This document shows positions 25,979-34,665 of a DNA stretch of 64,000 nucleotides, piece by piece. Position 1 is the stretch's first letter, and each line of letters starts with the position of its first letter. The stretch covers positions 1,364,001-1,428,000 of the forward strand of contig CAVQNQ010000002.1 in the NCBI GenBank assembly GCA_963714205.1, read 5' to 3'. The DNA comes from CAVQNQ01 sp963714205. Its GTDB lineage: Bacteria; Acidobacteriota; Terriglobia; Bryobacterales; Bryobacteraceae. Below the pieces are notes generated by a model. That model was not told the origin of the DNA, ran no database searches, and worked only from the letters and a program-made list of their open reading frames with translations. A program made the translations under genes and the position numbers.

Positions 25979-26811
25979 CGCAGACCTCCCGAGAGGCCGT
26001 TATAGATCATCTCGAGGGCCAGCAGCCCCACCACCGCGGCGAACACCGCGCGCAGCACGCGGGTGCGGGCCCCCATCAGTTGGCGGGCGCCCACCAGCGA
26101 ACCGCCCAGCACTCCCAGCATCACCGGCATGGCCAGCGCCGGTTGGATGTACCCGCGGCTCAGGTAAACTCCCGCGCTGGCCGCCGCCGTGACACCGATC
26201 ATGAAGTTGCTGGTGGCGGTGGAGACCTTGAACGGGATGCGCATGAACTGGTCCATGGCGATCACCTTCACGGCGCCCGAGCCGATACCCAGCAGCCCCG
26301 AGAGCAGCCCCGCGCCGAACATCATCGAGAGCCCCTCCTTCACGCGCGAGACGCGATATCGGATGGGACCCGCTGGGCCGGGATAAGTCCCATCCAGTTT
26401 CAATCGCGTGGCCAGAGGATCGGGTGTGCTGCCGTCAGCGTCTTTGGGAGGGCGCCACGACACCCACGCCGAATACGCCAGCACCAGGCCGAAGATCACA
26501 GCCAGCGCCGAGACGGGCACCACGCGGGTGAGATGGGCTCCGGCAACCGCGCCGACCGTGGTGGCGATCTCCAAAAACATGCCCACCCGCACGTTCGAAA
26601 AGCCTTCCTTGACGTAGGCCGCCGCCGCGCCGGAAGAGGTGGCAATCACCGAGACCAGCGTGGCGCCCATGGCGTAGTGCAGGTCCACGCCCAGCATGAG
26701 GGTCAGCACCGGAGTCACCACCACTCCGCCGCCCAATCCAGTGAGCGACCCCAGGAAGCCGGCCACGGCGGACACCGCAAACACAATGAAGGAGAACTCC
26801 AGCGCGCTCAT
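25975..26811 (-). CDS. TauE/SafE-family anion exporter
   Basis: 278 residues with about eight membrane helices and the family signature GFLGSLTGLGGGVVVTPVL near the N-terminus, echoed by GLLGIGSGAVKVIAMDQ in the second half. TauE/SafE proteins move sulfite, sulfoacetate or related anions. It begins 10 nt after the tetraheme cytochrome gene, placing a sulfur-oxyanion-type transporter in an electron-transfer operon. Confidence 0.87.
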   Translation of the reverse strand: MSALEFSFIVFAVSAVAGFLGSLTGLGGGVVVTPVLTLMLGVDLHYAMGATLVSVIATSSGAAAAYVKEGFSNVRVGMFLEIATTVGAVAGAHLTRVVPVSALAVIFGLVLAYSAWVSWRPPKDADGSTPDPLATRLKLDGTYPGPAGPIRYRVSRVKEGLSMMFGAGLLSGLLGIGSGAVKVIAMDQFMRIPFKVSTATSNFMIGVTAAASAGVYLSRGYIQPALAMPVMLGVLGGSLVGARQLMGARTRVLRAVFAAVVGLLALEMIYNGLSGGLR

Positions 26812-26821
26812 CGGGCGGGTC

Positions 26822-27928
26822 TTACAGGGAGTTCAGATACGCGATCAGGTCCGACATCTGCTGCGCCGTGAAGCGCGGCCACGCCAGCTTCCGCTCGTTC
26901 ATCAGCTCCAGCATGCGCGGGCCATGATCCCACAGCGCCGAAACCATGGCGATGTCGTTATAGGCGTCTTTGCCCTTGGCCAGGTTGGGCGCGCCGCCCG
27001 CGGCGCTCTCGTGGCACATAGCGCACTTCTCTTCCGCGAAGACCTTCTTGCCGTGCTCCGCGTTCCCGCCGCCGCTGAAATACTGCCGCACCCAGAGGTA
27101 GCCGATGACCTGGCGCATCTCGTCCTGCGACAGCGTGGGCGGTGGCTGCTTCATCTCCGGCTGGTGGTTCCACATGTCCACGGCGATATCCGTGAGCGAC
27201 TGGTTGTGCAGGCGGTTTTCGAGCGCCATCTTTCCGATGTGGCAGCCGGCGCATCCTTTGGATTGGAACAGCGCCTGGCCTTCGTCCGATGGTGTGAAGC
27301 TGAAGGTGCGCGGGGTGCCCCTGGTCTCCGGCAGATTTTGCAGGTAGACCAGCATGTCGGTCAGCTCCTGGGCGGTCAGCGGCGCCCAGGCCAGCTTCTT
27401 TTTGGCGAACTCCTCGCGCATGCGCGCTCCGTGATTCCACATCTGTTGCACTAGCACCACCGGATCGGCCAGCGATTCCCAGCGCGCCACCGGCGGCGCG
27501 CCCGAGAGGCTCGAATTGGCAATCCCGTGGCACTCGGCACAGTGCTTGGATGTAAAATCCTGCTTGCCGCGCGCCGCGTCGCCCGGTTGATTGAAGTAGC
27601 GCGCCGAGACGAAGTAGGCGAACAGATCGGCCGCCGAGCCGGCGCTCAGCTCGGCCTTGACGATGCCCTGCTTCCGCATGGCCGCCCACATAACCGGCGC
27701 ATGGTTCCACATCAGGCTGGCCATCGCCGCCGGTGTGAAATTGCGGTCGAACGTCTTCCCCAAGTCCGGAGCCGTGCTGCCGCCCCGGCCGTTCAGGCTG
27801 TGGCATTGAATGCACTGCTCGCTTTTGAACAATTCCTCGCCGCGCCGGGCGTCGCCAGGCACGATGCTGGCGGCCACCGCGCTCCACACCCCGAGCGCCC
27901 CCACGGCGGCCCAAAGTACCCTCCCCAT
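26822..27928 (-). CDS. Secreted tetraheme cytochrome c (four monoheme repeats)
   Basis: 368 residues with a signal peptide (VLWAAVGALGVWSAVAA). Four repeats of about 85 residues each carry one heme site: CIQCH, CAECH, CAGCH and CAMCH, each preceded by a G..LF/VF segment and followed by candidate Met ligands. A good ribosome site (GGGAGGGAAG) precedes the ATG. It follows the outer-membrane barrel gene by 31 nt and precedes the exporter by 10 nt, so it is probably the periplasmic electron shuttle of the system. Confidence 0.88.
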   Translation of the reverse strand: MGRVLWAAVGALGVWSAVAASIVPGDARRGEELFKSEQCIQCHSLNGRGGSTAPDLGKTFDRNFTPAAMASLMWNHAPVMWAAMRKQGIVKAELSAGSAADLFAYFVSARYFNQPGDAARGKQDFTSKHCAECHGIANSSLSGAPPVARWESLADPVVLVQQMWNHGARMREEFAKKKLAWAPLTAQELTDMLVYLQNLPETRGTPRTFSFTPSDEGQALFQSKGCAGCHIGKMALENRLHNQSLTDIAVDMWNHQPEMKQPPPTLSQDEMRQVIGYLWVRQYFSGGGNAEHGKKVFAEEKCAMCHESAAGGAPNLAKGKDAYNDIAMVSALWDHGPRMLELMNERKLAWPRFTAQQMSDLIAYLNSL

Positions 27929-27959
27929 GGCTTCCCTCCCTCTTACCTGATGAGATGCA

Positions 27960-29988
27960 CTACCTGACGAAACGCAGACTCGTCAGGAACGTGTGCGTGC
28001 GGAACCCCTCATAAAGATAGAAATTCTCCGCGTACCCATAATATTGCCACTCGGTGTTCCAGGATATGTGCTTTTGGAGAGGAAGCGAAAGCCGCGCCAG
28101 AGGTTGGTAGAACTGGGTCGGCCGGCTGCCCGACATGACCACCAGCGAGCCGCCCACCGTCAGCTTGGGAGCCATCCCCGAATAGCCGGGCAGGGCCAAA
28201 TCGATGGCCGAGGTGGCCGCATGCGCGTTAGCGCGGTAGGATGAAACGGCCGGCGCATAGAACGGCAGCAGCAGAAAATCGATGTCCGAGTGCACGGTCG
28301 AGCGGTCGTACTCGCCGGTCACGGTGATGCGCTTCATGCTTGCCGGCGACCAGAAGAATGTCAGGGAATTATCGCGGCTCAGGAAATCGTAGCGGATGTC
28401 GGGCGCCGGGTTCTGATTGTCGAGCACCTCGAAGCGCGCCTGCAGCGAAAGCGAATTCGCAAGTTGGTAGCGCGCCCGAACCTTCCCCCGCTGGTAGTTG
28501 TTGAGGCTGGTCCGAAAATAGATGTGATCGCTCGAAGCGCCCTCGTAATCCAGGTTCACCGTCAGCTTTTGAAATGCCTTGTAGGTCAACCCCGCCAGGC
28601 CTACGTTGCGGCGCAGCGCGCCCGATTGCAAGAGGCCGGTCTGGCTGAGCTGTCCGGCCAGCACGGTCGAGTCCCCCCACACGTAGCGATAGCCGCCCCG
28701 CAAGCTGAATTTGCCCAGGTCGTACATAATATCGAGCTGATTCTGGTTGTAATTGACGACCTGCGCGTAGTTCAGCGCGTTCACGGTCGAGGACGCCAGC
28801 GTCTGCGGGTTCTGAAGGTACAGGTCTTCGAGCACGTACGGCGAGGCCGCGTCGTGCATGCGGTCCGTCATCCACGCTTCGATGATGCGCAGCCGCCTGA
28901 AAGGCCGCATCTCGAATCCCACGTTGGCGGTGACGTGCGGCTGGTTGGACGCGCCCGTCCCCAGGTCGCTCTGCGTGCTGTAGACCAGCAGCGTGGCCAG
29001 GTTGACGAAGTTGCCGTTGGCTATGTTGCTGTAGTGCACGTCGACTTTCGGTTCGCTGTAGAGGAACTGGCCGTAGATATCCAGCCAGGGGAGCGGGTTG
29101 GACGTGAACAGGACCTTGTTGTAGATGCTGCTGCCGCGGATCCCGTAAGCCTGCTCGAGGCCGGTGAGAACCTCCGTCTGGCCCAGAATCGGCGCGCTGC
29201 TGTCGCCCGGGTTCGCGCCGCTGTAGTTCACCGCGTCGTTATCCTTGAAAGTCGTGCCGCCCTGCTCCAGGGTGATGTGGAAACGGCGGAATTCAAAACT
29301 CACGCCGCCGCGGTAATGCTCGGTGCTGTCTCGCAGCGATGTAGGCACGGCGAATTCATCGTCGGCGCTGGCCACCCACGTCTCGATCCCATCGCCGCTT
29401 CCGGAGTTGTGGTAATAACCGAGGAACGGCCGGACATGGCCGGTCGGAAACAGGTCCAGGTCGATCGACGTGGAGCGCCGCCGCTCGTCGGTGGTCTGCT
29501 CGTTGAAGCCGGCCGGCGCAAAGGAATTGGCGAACGACGGCACGGCGTCGAAGAACGCCATGTTGCGGTACTCCGCCGTGAAGTTGTACACGCCCTGCTT
29601 GCGGATATCCAGCCGGGCCGAATTATAAAGTTCGCTGCCCCAGCCGTAGGCCTGCGCGTCCAGGCGGTCGAAGAGCCGCTTCTTGGGATCGGTGATGGTA
29701 AAAGTCAGGCCCAGCAGCTCGGGCCGCTGCAACTGGTCGATGACGCTGCGGTATTCCTGAAAGTTGCCCCCTTGCGTCACAAAGAGATATCCCAAGTCGA
29801 TGCTGCCGGTAAACCACTCGTTGCCCGAGGGCGCGGGCGATGGGGGCGCCTGCCCGGTCACGGGCGCCACGGGAGCCGGCGCCGGAGCTTGCACCGTTGC
29901 CGGAACCGCGGCCGGTTGTTGGGGCTGAGCCTGCGGTTCCTGGGCCAGCGCCGGTACCATCAGGAAAAGAGCCAGTAGAATATCTCAT
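27960..29988 (-). CDS. MtrB/PioB-like outer-membrane beta-barrel, frameshift within signal peptide
   Basis: About 670 residues. After a Pro/Ala/Gln-rich linker come many amphipathic strands with aromatic girdles (GSIDLGYLFVTQGGNF; FRRFHITLEQGGTTF; SLRGGYRYVWGDS), ending HTFLTSLRFVR, as in large barrels. The ATG at 29988 overlaps the decaheme stop (ATGA). In that frame the protein is nonsense, but removing one T at 29982 gives MRILLALFLMVPALAQ, a perfect signal peptide joined to the main frame. The next in-frame ATG (29960) would lack a signal. Placed after a decaheme gene, it should sheathe that cytochrome across the outer membrane. Confidence 0.8.
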
Positions 29989-31007
29989 CTGAGTAGCGCC
30001 CGATTGATATAAGACCCGTGTATCTTCTGGTGGCACACGTTGCAGTTGCGGAAACGCGGATCGCTCAAATTATGGAAAGCGGGACCCACCGTGCCCAAAG
30101 TTCCGTTCGCGGGCAGCGTGGGCGTGGGCAGATTCGAGTGGCATTCCATGCACACGAAGCCCACCTGCGCGCGCGTCAACATCCTGGGGTTGGCCGACCC
30201 GTGCGGCTCATGGCAGGACGAACAGCCTTCCAGTCGCACCGGCGGATGCTCATAGGTGAACGGACCGGCCAGGTCGGTATGGCAATTAAAGCACCCCGGC
30301 TCGTTGGCCCGCGCCGTCTGGAAGGAACGCGCGGTCAACCCGCCGTGGGGATTGTGGCAATCCACGCAGGACATCTCGCCTTCCGGCAGCCGGTGCTTGT
30401 AGGGACGCTGGAAGCTGGCCCACACATCCTGGTGGCAGCTTGCGCATAGCGTATTGACGTCGGGAGTGGCGCGCGGCACCGGGCCCTCCGGCCCGATTCT
30501 ATGGATCGCGTGACACTGCACACAGGCCACCTGGTTCTTGACGTGGCTGCTGTTGATTCGCCCAACATGCGTGGGCTCATTCAGATGGCAGCCGAGACAG
30601 ACCGCATCGGCCGGGCCAGCCCGCATCTTGAGCGGGTTTTGGATATCGGCCGCCGAAGCCGTTTCGGCATGTATGCTGCCCGGACCGTGGCACGATTCGC
30701 AGGCCTTGGTTTGAAACTTGTATTTCTTGCTCGTTTCCACCAGGTGGTGCGGATTCGTCTGAAAGGCGCTGGAGATATCCTCATGGCACTCCTGGCACAC
30801 CGCCGAGCCGACGTATTCAGCCCGCTTTGCGGCGGGCGCGGGGGGCTGAGCGGGTGGCGCGGCCTGACTCTGGGCACCTGCCTGGCTCTGGGCGCCGCCG
30901 TAAGAACAAAAAATGAAGAGGAACGCCGCCGCCAGGCTCCCGGTCAGGCGCCCCGCCCTTGGGAAGCGCGCGCTCGGGTTGTGCGGCAGCTCGAGCAGGT
31001 GATTCAT
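29985..31007 (-). CDS. Decaheme c-type cytochrome (MtrA/DmsE-like)
   Basis: 340 residues from the ATG at 31007 (a TTG at 31028 is possible). Signal peptide about residues 20-38, then ten heme sites in order: CQECH, CESCH, CLGCH, CVQCH, CASCH, CVDCH, CFNCH, CSSCH, CMECH, CNVCH. Extra His residues between sites would be distal ligands. Size and heme count match MtrA/PioA/DmsE, which thread into an outer-membrane barrel; the barrel gene overlaps its stop codon. First gene of a five-gene operon, with a TATACT box at 31046-31041. Confidence 0.9.
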   Translation of the reverse strand: MNHLLELPHNPSARFPRAGRLTGSLAAAFLFIFCSYGGAQSQAGAQSQAAPPAQPPAPAAKRAEYVGSAVCQECHEDISSAFQTNPHHLVETSKKYKFQTKACESCHGPGSIHAETASAADIQNPLKMRAGPADAVCLGCHLNEPTHVGRINSSHVKNQVACVQCHAIHRIGPEGPVPRATPDVNTLCASCHQDVWASFQRPYKHRLPEGEMSCVDCHNPHGGLTARSFQTARANEPGCFNCHTDLAGPFTYEHPPVRLEGCSSCHEPHGSANPRMLTRAQVGFVCMECHSNLPTPTLPANGTLGTVGPAFHNLSDPRFRNCNVCHQKIHGSYINRALLR

Positions 31008-31040
31008 TGTGTTTTGTCTGATTACCAACTTGTTCCCAAT

Positions 31041-31046
31041 AGTATA
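31041..31046 (-). promoter_or_regulatory. -10 box (TATACT) for the cytochrome operon
   Basis: Minus-strand TATACT 33 nt before ATG 31007; the transcript would start near 31034 and run through decaheme, barrel, tetraheme, exporter and DUF1634 genes. Confidence 0.5.
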
Positions 31047-31184
31047 GCCTCACGCTGTCCGTGCCGCTTCCACACACGCGCAGCTACGTACAAATCCAAA
31101 GTTAGCTGGATGAATAACGGAATGTAAAGTCTTTTTTGGAATTCGTGGAGGAAAACCCTCCAGCCCGTGTAGTGAAATCCGGCA

Positions 31185-31691
31185 TTAAGGCGCCGGGTAC
31201 GTCACGCGCCCACTCTCTATCCTGGCGAATGGCATCGGCCGGTGCGGGTTGGCTCTGGCCGCGTTGGCTATATGCCGCACCGGCACTCCCCGCGCCACCA
31301 GAGCATCCGCGATCAACGACCGGTGGCAGCGCCAGGGCACCGATTCCGCGCACATCAGCGCCACACGGCGGGTACGGCTCACGCTCAGCAACTCATCCAG
31401 GCTTGCTTCGAACGCGCCGGTCTGCATGTAGTCGGCGAAACCGCGGAAGCTGAGGTTCTGCCATCCCCGGTTGATCGAGTCCTTAAGGGCGTGCCTCAGA
31501 CCGCCCAACCCGGGCATGTGCCGGTATTCGATGTTGGCGGCTGCGAGGACGCCGGGCAGCGTTTCGCGGTTGAACTGGGGGTTGTGGCGCGAACGAGGCA
31601 CTGTGCGGACGTCCGCCAGCACCTCCACGCCGTGCGCCTCGAGCAGCTGAATGAACTGCTCCAACGGCCGGTTGGAGTGACCGATGGTCAA
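31185..31691 (-). CDS. DUF488 protein
   Basis: 168 residues. DUF488 hallmarks are TIGHSNRPLEQFIQLL at the N-terminus, LADVRTVPRSRHNPQFN, and CAESVPWRCHRSLIADAL with its paired Cys/His. The start is TTG 31691, preceded by GAGGA. Function of the family is not established. It follows the ClC gene by 20 nt on the same strand. Confidence 0.82.
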   Translation of the reverse strand: MTIGHSNRPLEQFIQLLEAHGVEVLADVRTVPRSRHNPQFNRETLPGVLAAANIEYRHMPGLGGLRHALKDSINRGWQNLSFRGFADYMQTGAFEASLDELLSVSRTRRVALMCAESVPWRCHRSLIADALVARGVPVRHIANAARANPHRPMPFARIESGRVTYPAP

Positions 31692-31711
31692 AACCGCAGC
31701 TTCCTCGCCGC

Positions 31712-33514
31712 TTACCCCATGCCAGGACCTTCGCCGGCCGCGTGGCGTCTCCTGAACGGCAGGTGAATGCGCAAAACCCGTTCGCGGTGGCGCTCTTCCT
31801 CGAGCGCGCGTCTGCGGGCGCGCAACAGATCGTTCAGCGATATCATGCCTACCAGTCTCGGGTTCGCGGCGCTCTCGACGACCGGGAGGCGCGTTCGCCC
31901 CGTCTCGGCCATGCGGTAGACCACCACACGAAGCGGCTCATCGGCATATCCCACCACGGGATGGGTTTCCGCCAATTCCGCGATGGGCCGTTCAGACGGG
32001 CCGGAGTTCGCCAGAGCCTCGCTCAGCTTGCGCTGCGTGATCGCTCCCACCAGGGACTTCGACTCATCGACCACCGGATACAGCAACTGGCTGCGCCGCC
32101 GGCCACCGTCGCCGTCGAACGCCGCGGCCGCTTCCGCGCAGGTAACGGAGGCGGGCAGCGCGACGATGTCGGTGTGCATCACCTCGCGCACGAACTGGAT
32201 TTCTAGGGGGTCCACGGCATACTCCCGGCTCAGGTGATAGCCGCGCCGGGCCACCTTCTCGGTGAGAATCGAGCGCCGCAGCGTCAGCACCGTGAAACCA
32301 TGCGCCAGGCTCACCGCCAGCAGCAGGGGCAGTAGCATGTTCACGTCGTGGGTCAGCTCCAGCGCGAAAATCACGCCCGTGAACGGCGAACGCATGGTGC
32401 CGCCCAGGATGGCGCCCATGCTTACCAGCGGCCAGAATCCCGCGCCTTCGTACGGCAAGAATCCGGCCTCCAGGCTACCCAGCGCTCCTCCCATCATCAG
32501 CAGGGGGGCCAGCACTCCGCCCGAAGTTCCCGATCCCAGCGATATGGCCCAGATCGATGACTTCACCAGCAGAACACCGAGAATCAAGTGGCGCGCTCCA
32601 TCGCCCCGCAGCAAAGCGGCGATGGTGTCGTACCCCACGCCCAGCGCCTGAGGGAAGACTAGGCCACCCAATCCAATGGCTAGGCCGCCCACTGCGGGCC
32701 ACCACATCCAGTGGATCGGCAGCAGGCGAAAGGCGTCTTCGGCGGCGTAGACCATGATGGTGAGCAGCGCGGCGAGCGCGCCGGCCAGCAGCCCCACCGC
32801 TACGCACCCCGCCAGTCCCTGCGGGCCGATGAAGGCCGGATGCGCCGCTACCGGGAACAGCGGTCCCAGTCCAATGATGTATCGCCGGGCCGCCGCGGCA
32901 GCCACGGAGGCCAGCGCCACCGGAATGAAACTGCGCGGCTTCCACTCGAAAAGCAGCAGCTCGACAGCCAGCAGGGCGGCCGCGACCGGCGCGGCGAAGG
33001 TGGCCGACATCCCCGCCGCCGCTCCCGCGACCAGCAGCGTGCGCCGTTCGGCGCTGGAGAGGCGGAAAAGCTGGGCGATCATCGACCCGATCGCGCCGCC
33101 GGTCATGATAATAGGACCCTCCGCGCCGAAAGGCCCGCCCGTGCCGATGGATATGGCGCTCGAAAGGGGCTTGAGAACGGCCAGCCGCGGCTCCACTTTG
33201 CTGCCGTTGATGAGGATCGCCTCGATCGCCTCCGGTATGCCGTGGCCGCGTATGCGCTCGGAGCCGTACCGCGCCATCAGCCCGATCACCAGTGCGCCCG
33301 CCACCGGAACGAGGATTTCCCACCAACCCAGCCGGTTGGCGGCCGGCGAGACTAGCGCGGCGCTCCACCGCCCGAAGAATGCGAGGTTGGTGACCAGCCC
33401 GATCAGCCGCAACAACGCCAGTGCCACGAAAGCGCCCGCCACCCCGATAGCGGTCGCGAGGATGGATAAGCCGATCACGCGTCTCGTGGTGGTGAAATCG
33501 CCCAGCTTGGCCAT
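31712..33514 (-). CDS. ClC-family chloride channel/antiporter with C-terminal CBS pair
   Basis: 600 residues. The membrane part (about 1-430) has ClC selectivity motifs GTGGPFGAEGPIIMTGGAIG (GxFxxEGP-like) and SLGSGTSGGVLAPLLMMG (GSGxSGG). The gating Glu is in GAEGP, suggesting an H+/Cl- exchanger or channel of the inner membrane. The C-terminal part (about 440-570) forms two CBS domains (VMHTDIVALPASVTCAEAAA; ETHPVVGYADEPLRVVVYRM) that normally bind adenine nucleotides. Independent gene with a possible ribosome site just upstream. Confidence 0.9.
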   Translation of the reverse strand: MAKLGDFTTTRRVIGLSILATAIGVAGAFVALALLRLIGLVTNLAFFGRWSAALVSPAANRLGWWEILVPVAGALVIGLMARYGSERIRGHGIPEAIEAILINGSKVEPRLAVLKPLSSAISIGTGGPFGAEGPIIMTGGAIGSMIAQLFRLSSAERRTLLVAGAAAGMSATFAAPVAAALLAVELLLFEWKPRSFIPVALASVAAAAARRYIIGLGPLFPVAAHPAFIGPQGLAGCVAVGLLAGALAALLTIMVYAAEDAFRLLPIHWMWWPAVGGLAIGLGGLVFPQALGVGYDTIAALLRGDGARHLILGVLLVKSSIWAISLGSGTSGGVLAPLLMMGGALGSLEAGFLPYEGAGFWPLVSMGAILGGTMRSPFTGVIFALELTHDVNMLLPLLLAVSLAHGFTVLTLRRSILTEKVARRGYHLSREYAVDPLEIQFVREVMHTDIVALPASVTCAEAAAAFDGDGGRRRSQLLYPVVDESKSLVGAITQRKLSEALANSGPSERPIAELAETHPVVGYADEPLRVVVYRMAETGRTRLPVVESAANPRLVGMISLNDLLRARRRALEEERHRERVLRIHLPFRRRHAAGEGPGMG

Positions 33515-33791
33515 CCCAGTGAGTCACCTTCTGACTGAAATAGAGGAAACGCCCGATTCAAAGGCCGAAACGGAGTAGATCCTACAAACGAAAGTAAGGA
33601 AAACACTTACTTACCCAGGGCACCCCATCCTGCCACTATATTTTGATCGTAACACGAGATAAGCCGGGATAATGTTCCTAAATAATACGGAGAATTCCTA
33701 ACTTTCATCAGATTTTCTCTTGAATCGGGGTTGAATAATACGTATCCTAAATTTTCAGGGAAACGCTGAATAATAGGATAGGAAAAAACTG
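33515..33791. promoter_or_regulatory. AT-rich intergenic region with repeated CCTAA and AATAATA boxes
   Basis: This 277-nt gap is far richer in A+T than its surroundings. It holds TTCCTAA at 33675 and 33695, ATCCTAA at 33744, an inverted TAGGATAGGA at 33775, and three copies of AATAATA(C/G)G at 33681, 33734 and 33769. Such clustered direct and inverted repeats suggest a regulator array controlling the 71-residue gene at 33792 and perhaps the ClC gene. Confidence 0.45.
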
Positions 33792-34007
33792 ATGCAGCTC
33801 ATGCCAACTTCCCTCCCCGCGCCTGCCACGGAAGAACGGATTCGTCTCCTTTCGATGGACACCATCCGGTGGAGGGCTCTTGAACGATTGTACGAACGGA
33901 GGTCTGCGGTCGACAAACTGATCCAGTCTCTCGAGGATTACGAACGAGCTCGCCAGTTCCGGGGAGCGCCCATCGTTGAGATCAGTGGTCGAAGGAAGTG
34001 CTCGTAA
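33792..34007 (+). CDS. Small hypothetical protein
   Basis: 71 residues, no recognised family. The middle (RWRALERLYERRSAVDKLIQ, then SLEDYERAR) should be a charged helix or short coiled coil. It starts after an AT-rich repeat-laden region with AGGAAAAAACTG upstream of the ATG. Its 3' end overlaps the convergent response regulator gene by 26 nt. The repeat-rich upstream DNA is the best argument that it is real. Confidence 0.5.
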   Translation: MQLMPTSLPAPATEERIRLLSMDTIRWRALERLYERRSAVDKLIQSLEDYERARQFRGAPIVEISGRRKCS

Positions 34008-34641
34008 GGTTCCTCTCGATCGCGAACTTCACCAGACTCACCAGATCGTGCACGTTCAGCTTGCGCATCAGGCTGGCGCGATAAGTATCCACGGTCTTGG
34101 GGCTGATCTCCAGGAGTTCGGCGATGTCCTTGGCCCGCAACCCCTTCACCAGATAAGAGAAGACCTCCATCTCGCGCGGGCTGAGGGTGGCCATCGGGTC
34201 CGGGGACAGGGTCTTTTCGGGGCCGGCGAAGAGGCCCGCACCGCGCAGCAGCGGTGACACGTAAACGCCGCCGTCGCGCACGTAGTTAATGGCATCGAAG
34301 AGGTGGCGCGCTGGCCCGTCCTTCAGCAGGTACGCATCCGCGCCCGCCCGCAGCGCCTCCATGACCGTGTTTTCTTCGCGGCTGATGGAGAGGATCATAA
34401 GTTTGACCGGGAGACCGGCGGCCCGCACCTTGCGAATTACTTCCACGCCCGACATTCCGAGCATGTGCAGATCCAGGATGCCAAAATCCGGTTTGAGCTC
34501 GCGGATCATCTCCAGGGCCGTGTTGCCGTCCGAGCACTGCCCCAGGACGGAGATACCGTTGGCCGCGCACAGCGAGGCGATACCTTGCCGAACGATGGCG
34601 TGGTCGTCCGCCAATATAGCTGTGATCTGTTGGGTCTCCAT
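33982..34641 (-). CDS. NarL/FixJ-family response regulator
   Basis: 219 residues. Receiver domain (1-120): ADDHAIVRQGI acidic pair, phospho-Asp in FGILDLHMLGMSGVEV, Lys in YLLKDGP. LuxR-type HTH (about 150-210): LSPREMEVFSYLVKGLRAKD, then IAELLEISPKTVDTYRASLM. A DNA-binding transcription regulator paired with the kinase gene 24 nt upstream. Confidence 0.93.
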   Translation of the reverse strand: METQQITAILADDHAIVRQGIASLCAANGISVLGQCSDGNTALEMIRELKPDFGILDLHMLGMSGVEVIRKVRAAGLPVKLMILSISREENTVMEALRAGADAYLLKDGPARHLFDAINYVRDGGVYVSPLLRGAGLFAGPEKTLSPDPMATLSPREMEVFSYLVKGLRAKDIAELLEISPKTVDTYRASLMRKLNVHDLVSLVKFAIERNLTSTSFDH

Positions 34642-34665
34642 TTCTTTTCTCTCCCCGGCCTGCCG

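Noticed and set aside
31130..31170. GGAGG/CCTCC hairpin downstream of DUF488 as a terminator
   Set aside because: The stem is only about 6 bp and no T-run follows on the relevant strand.
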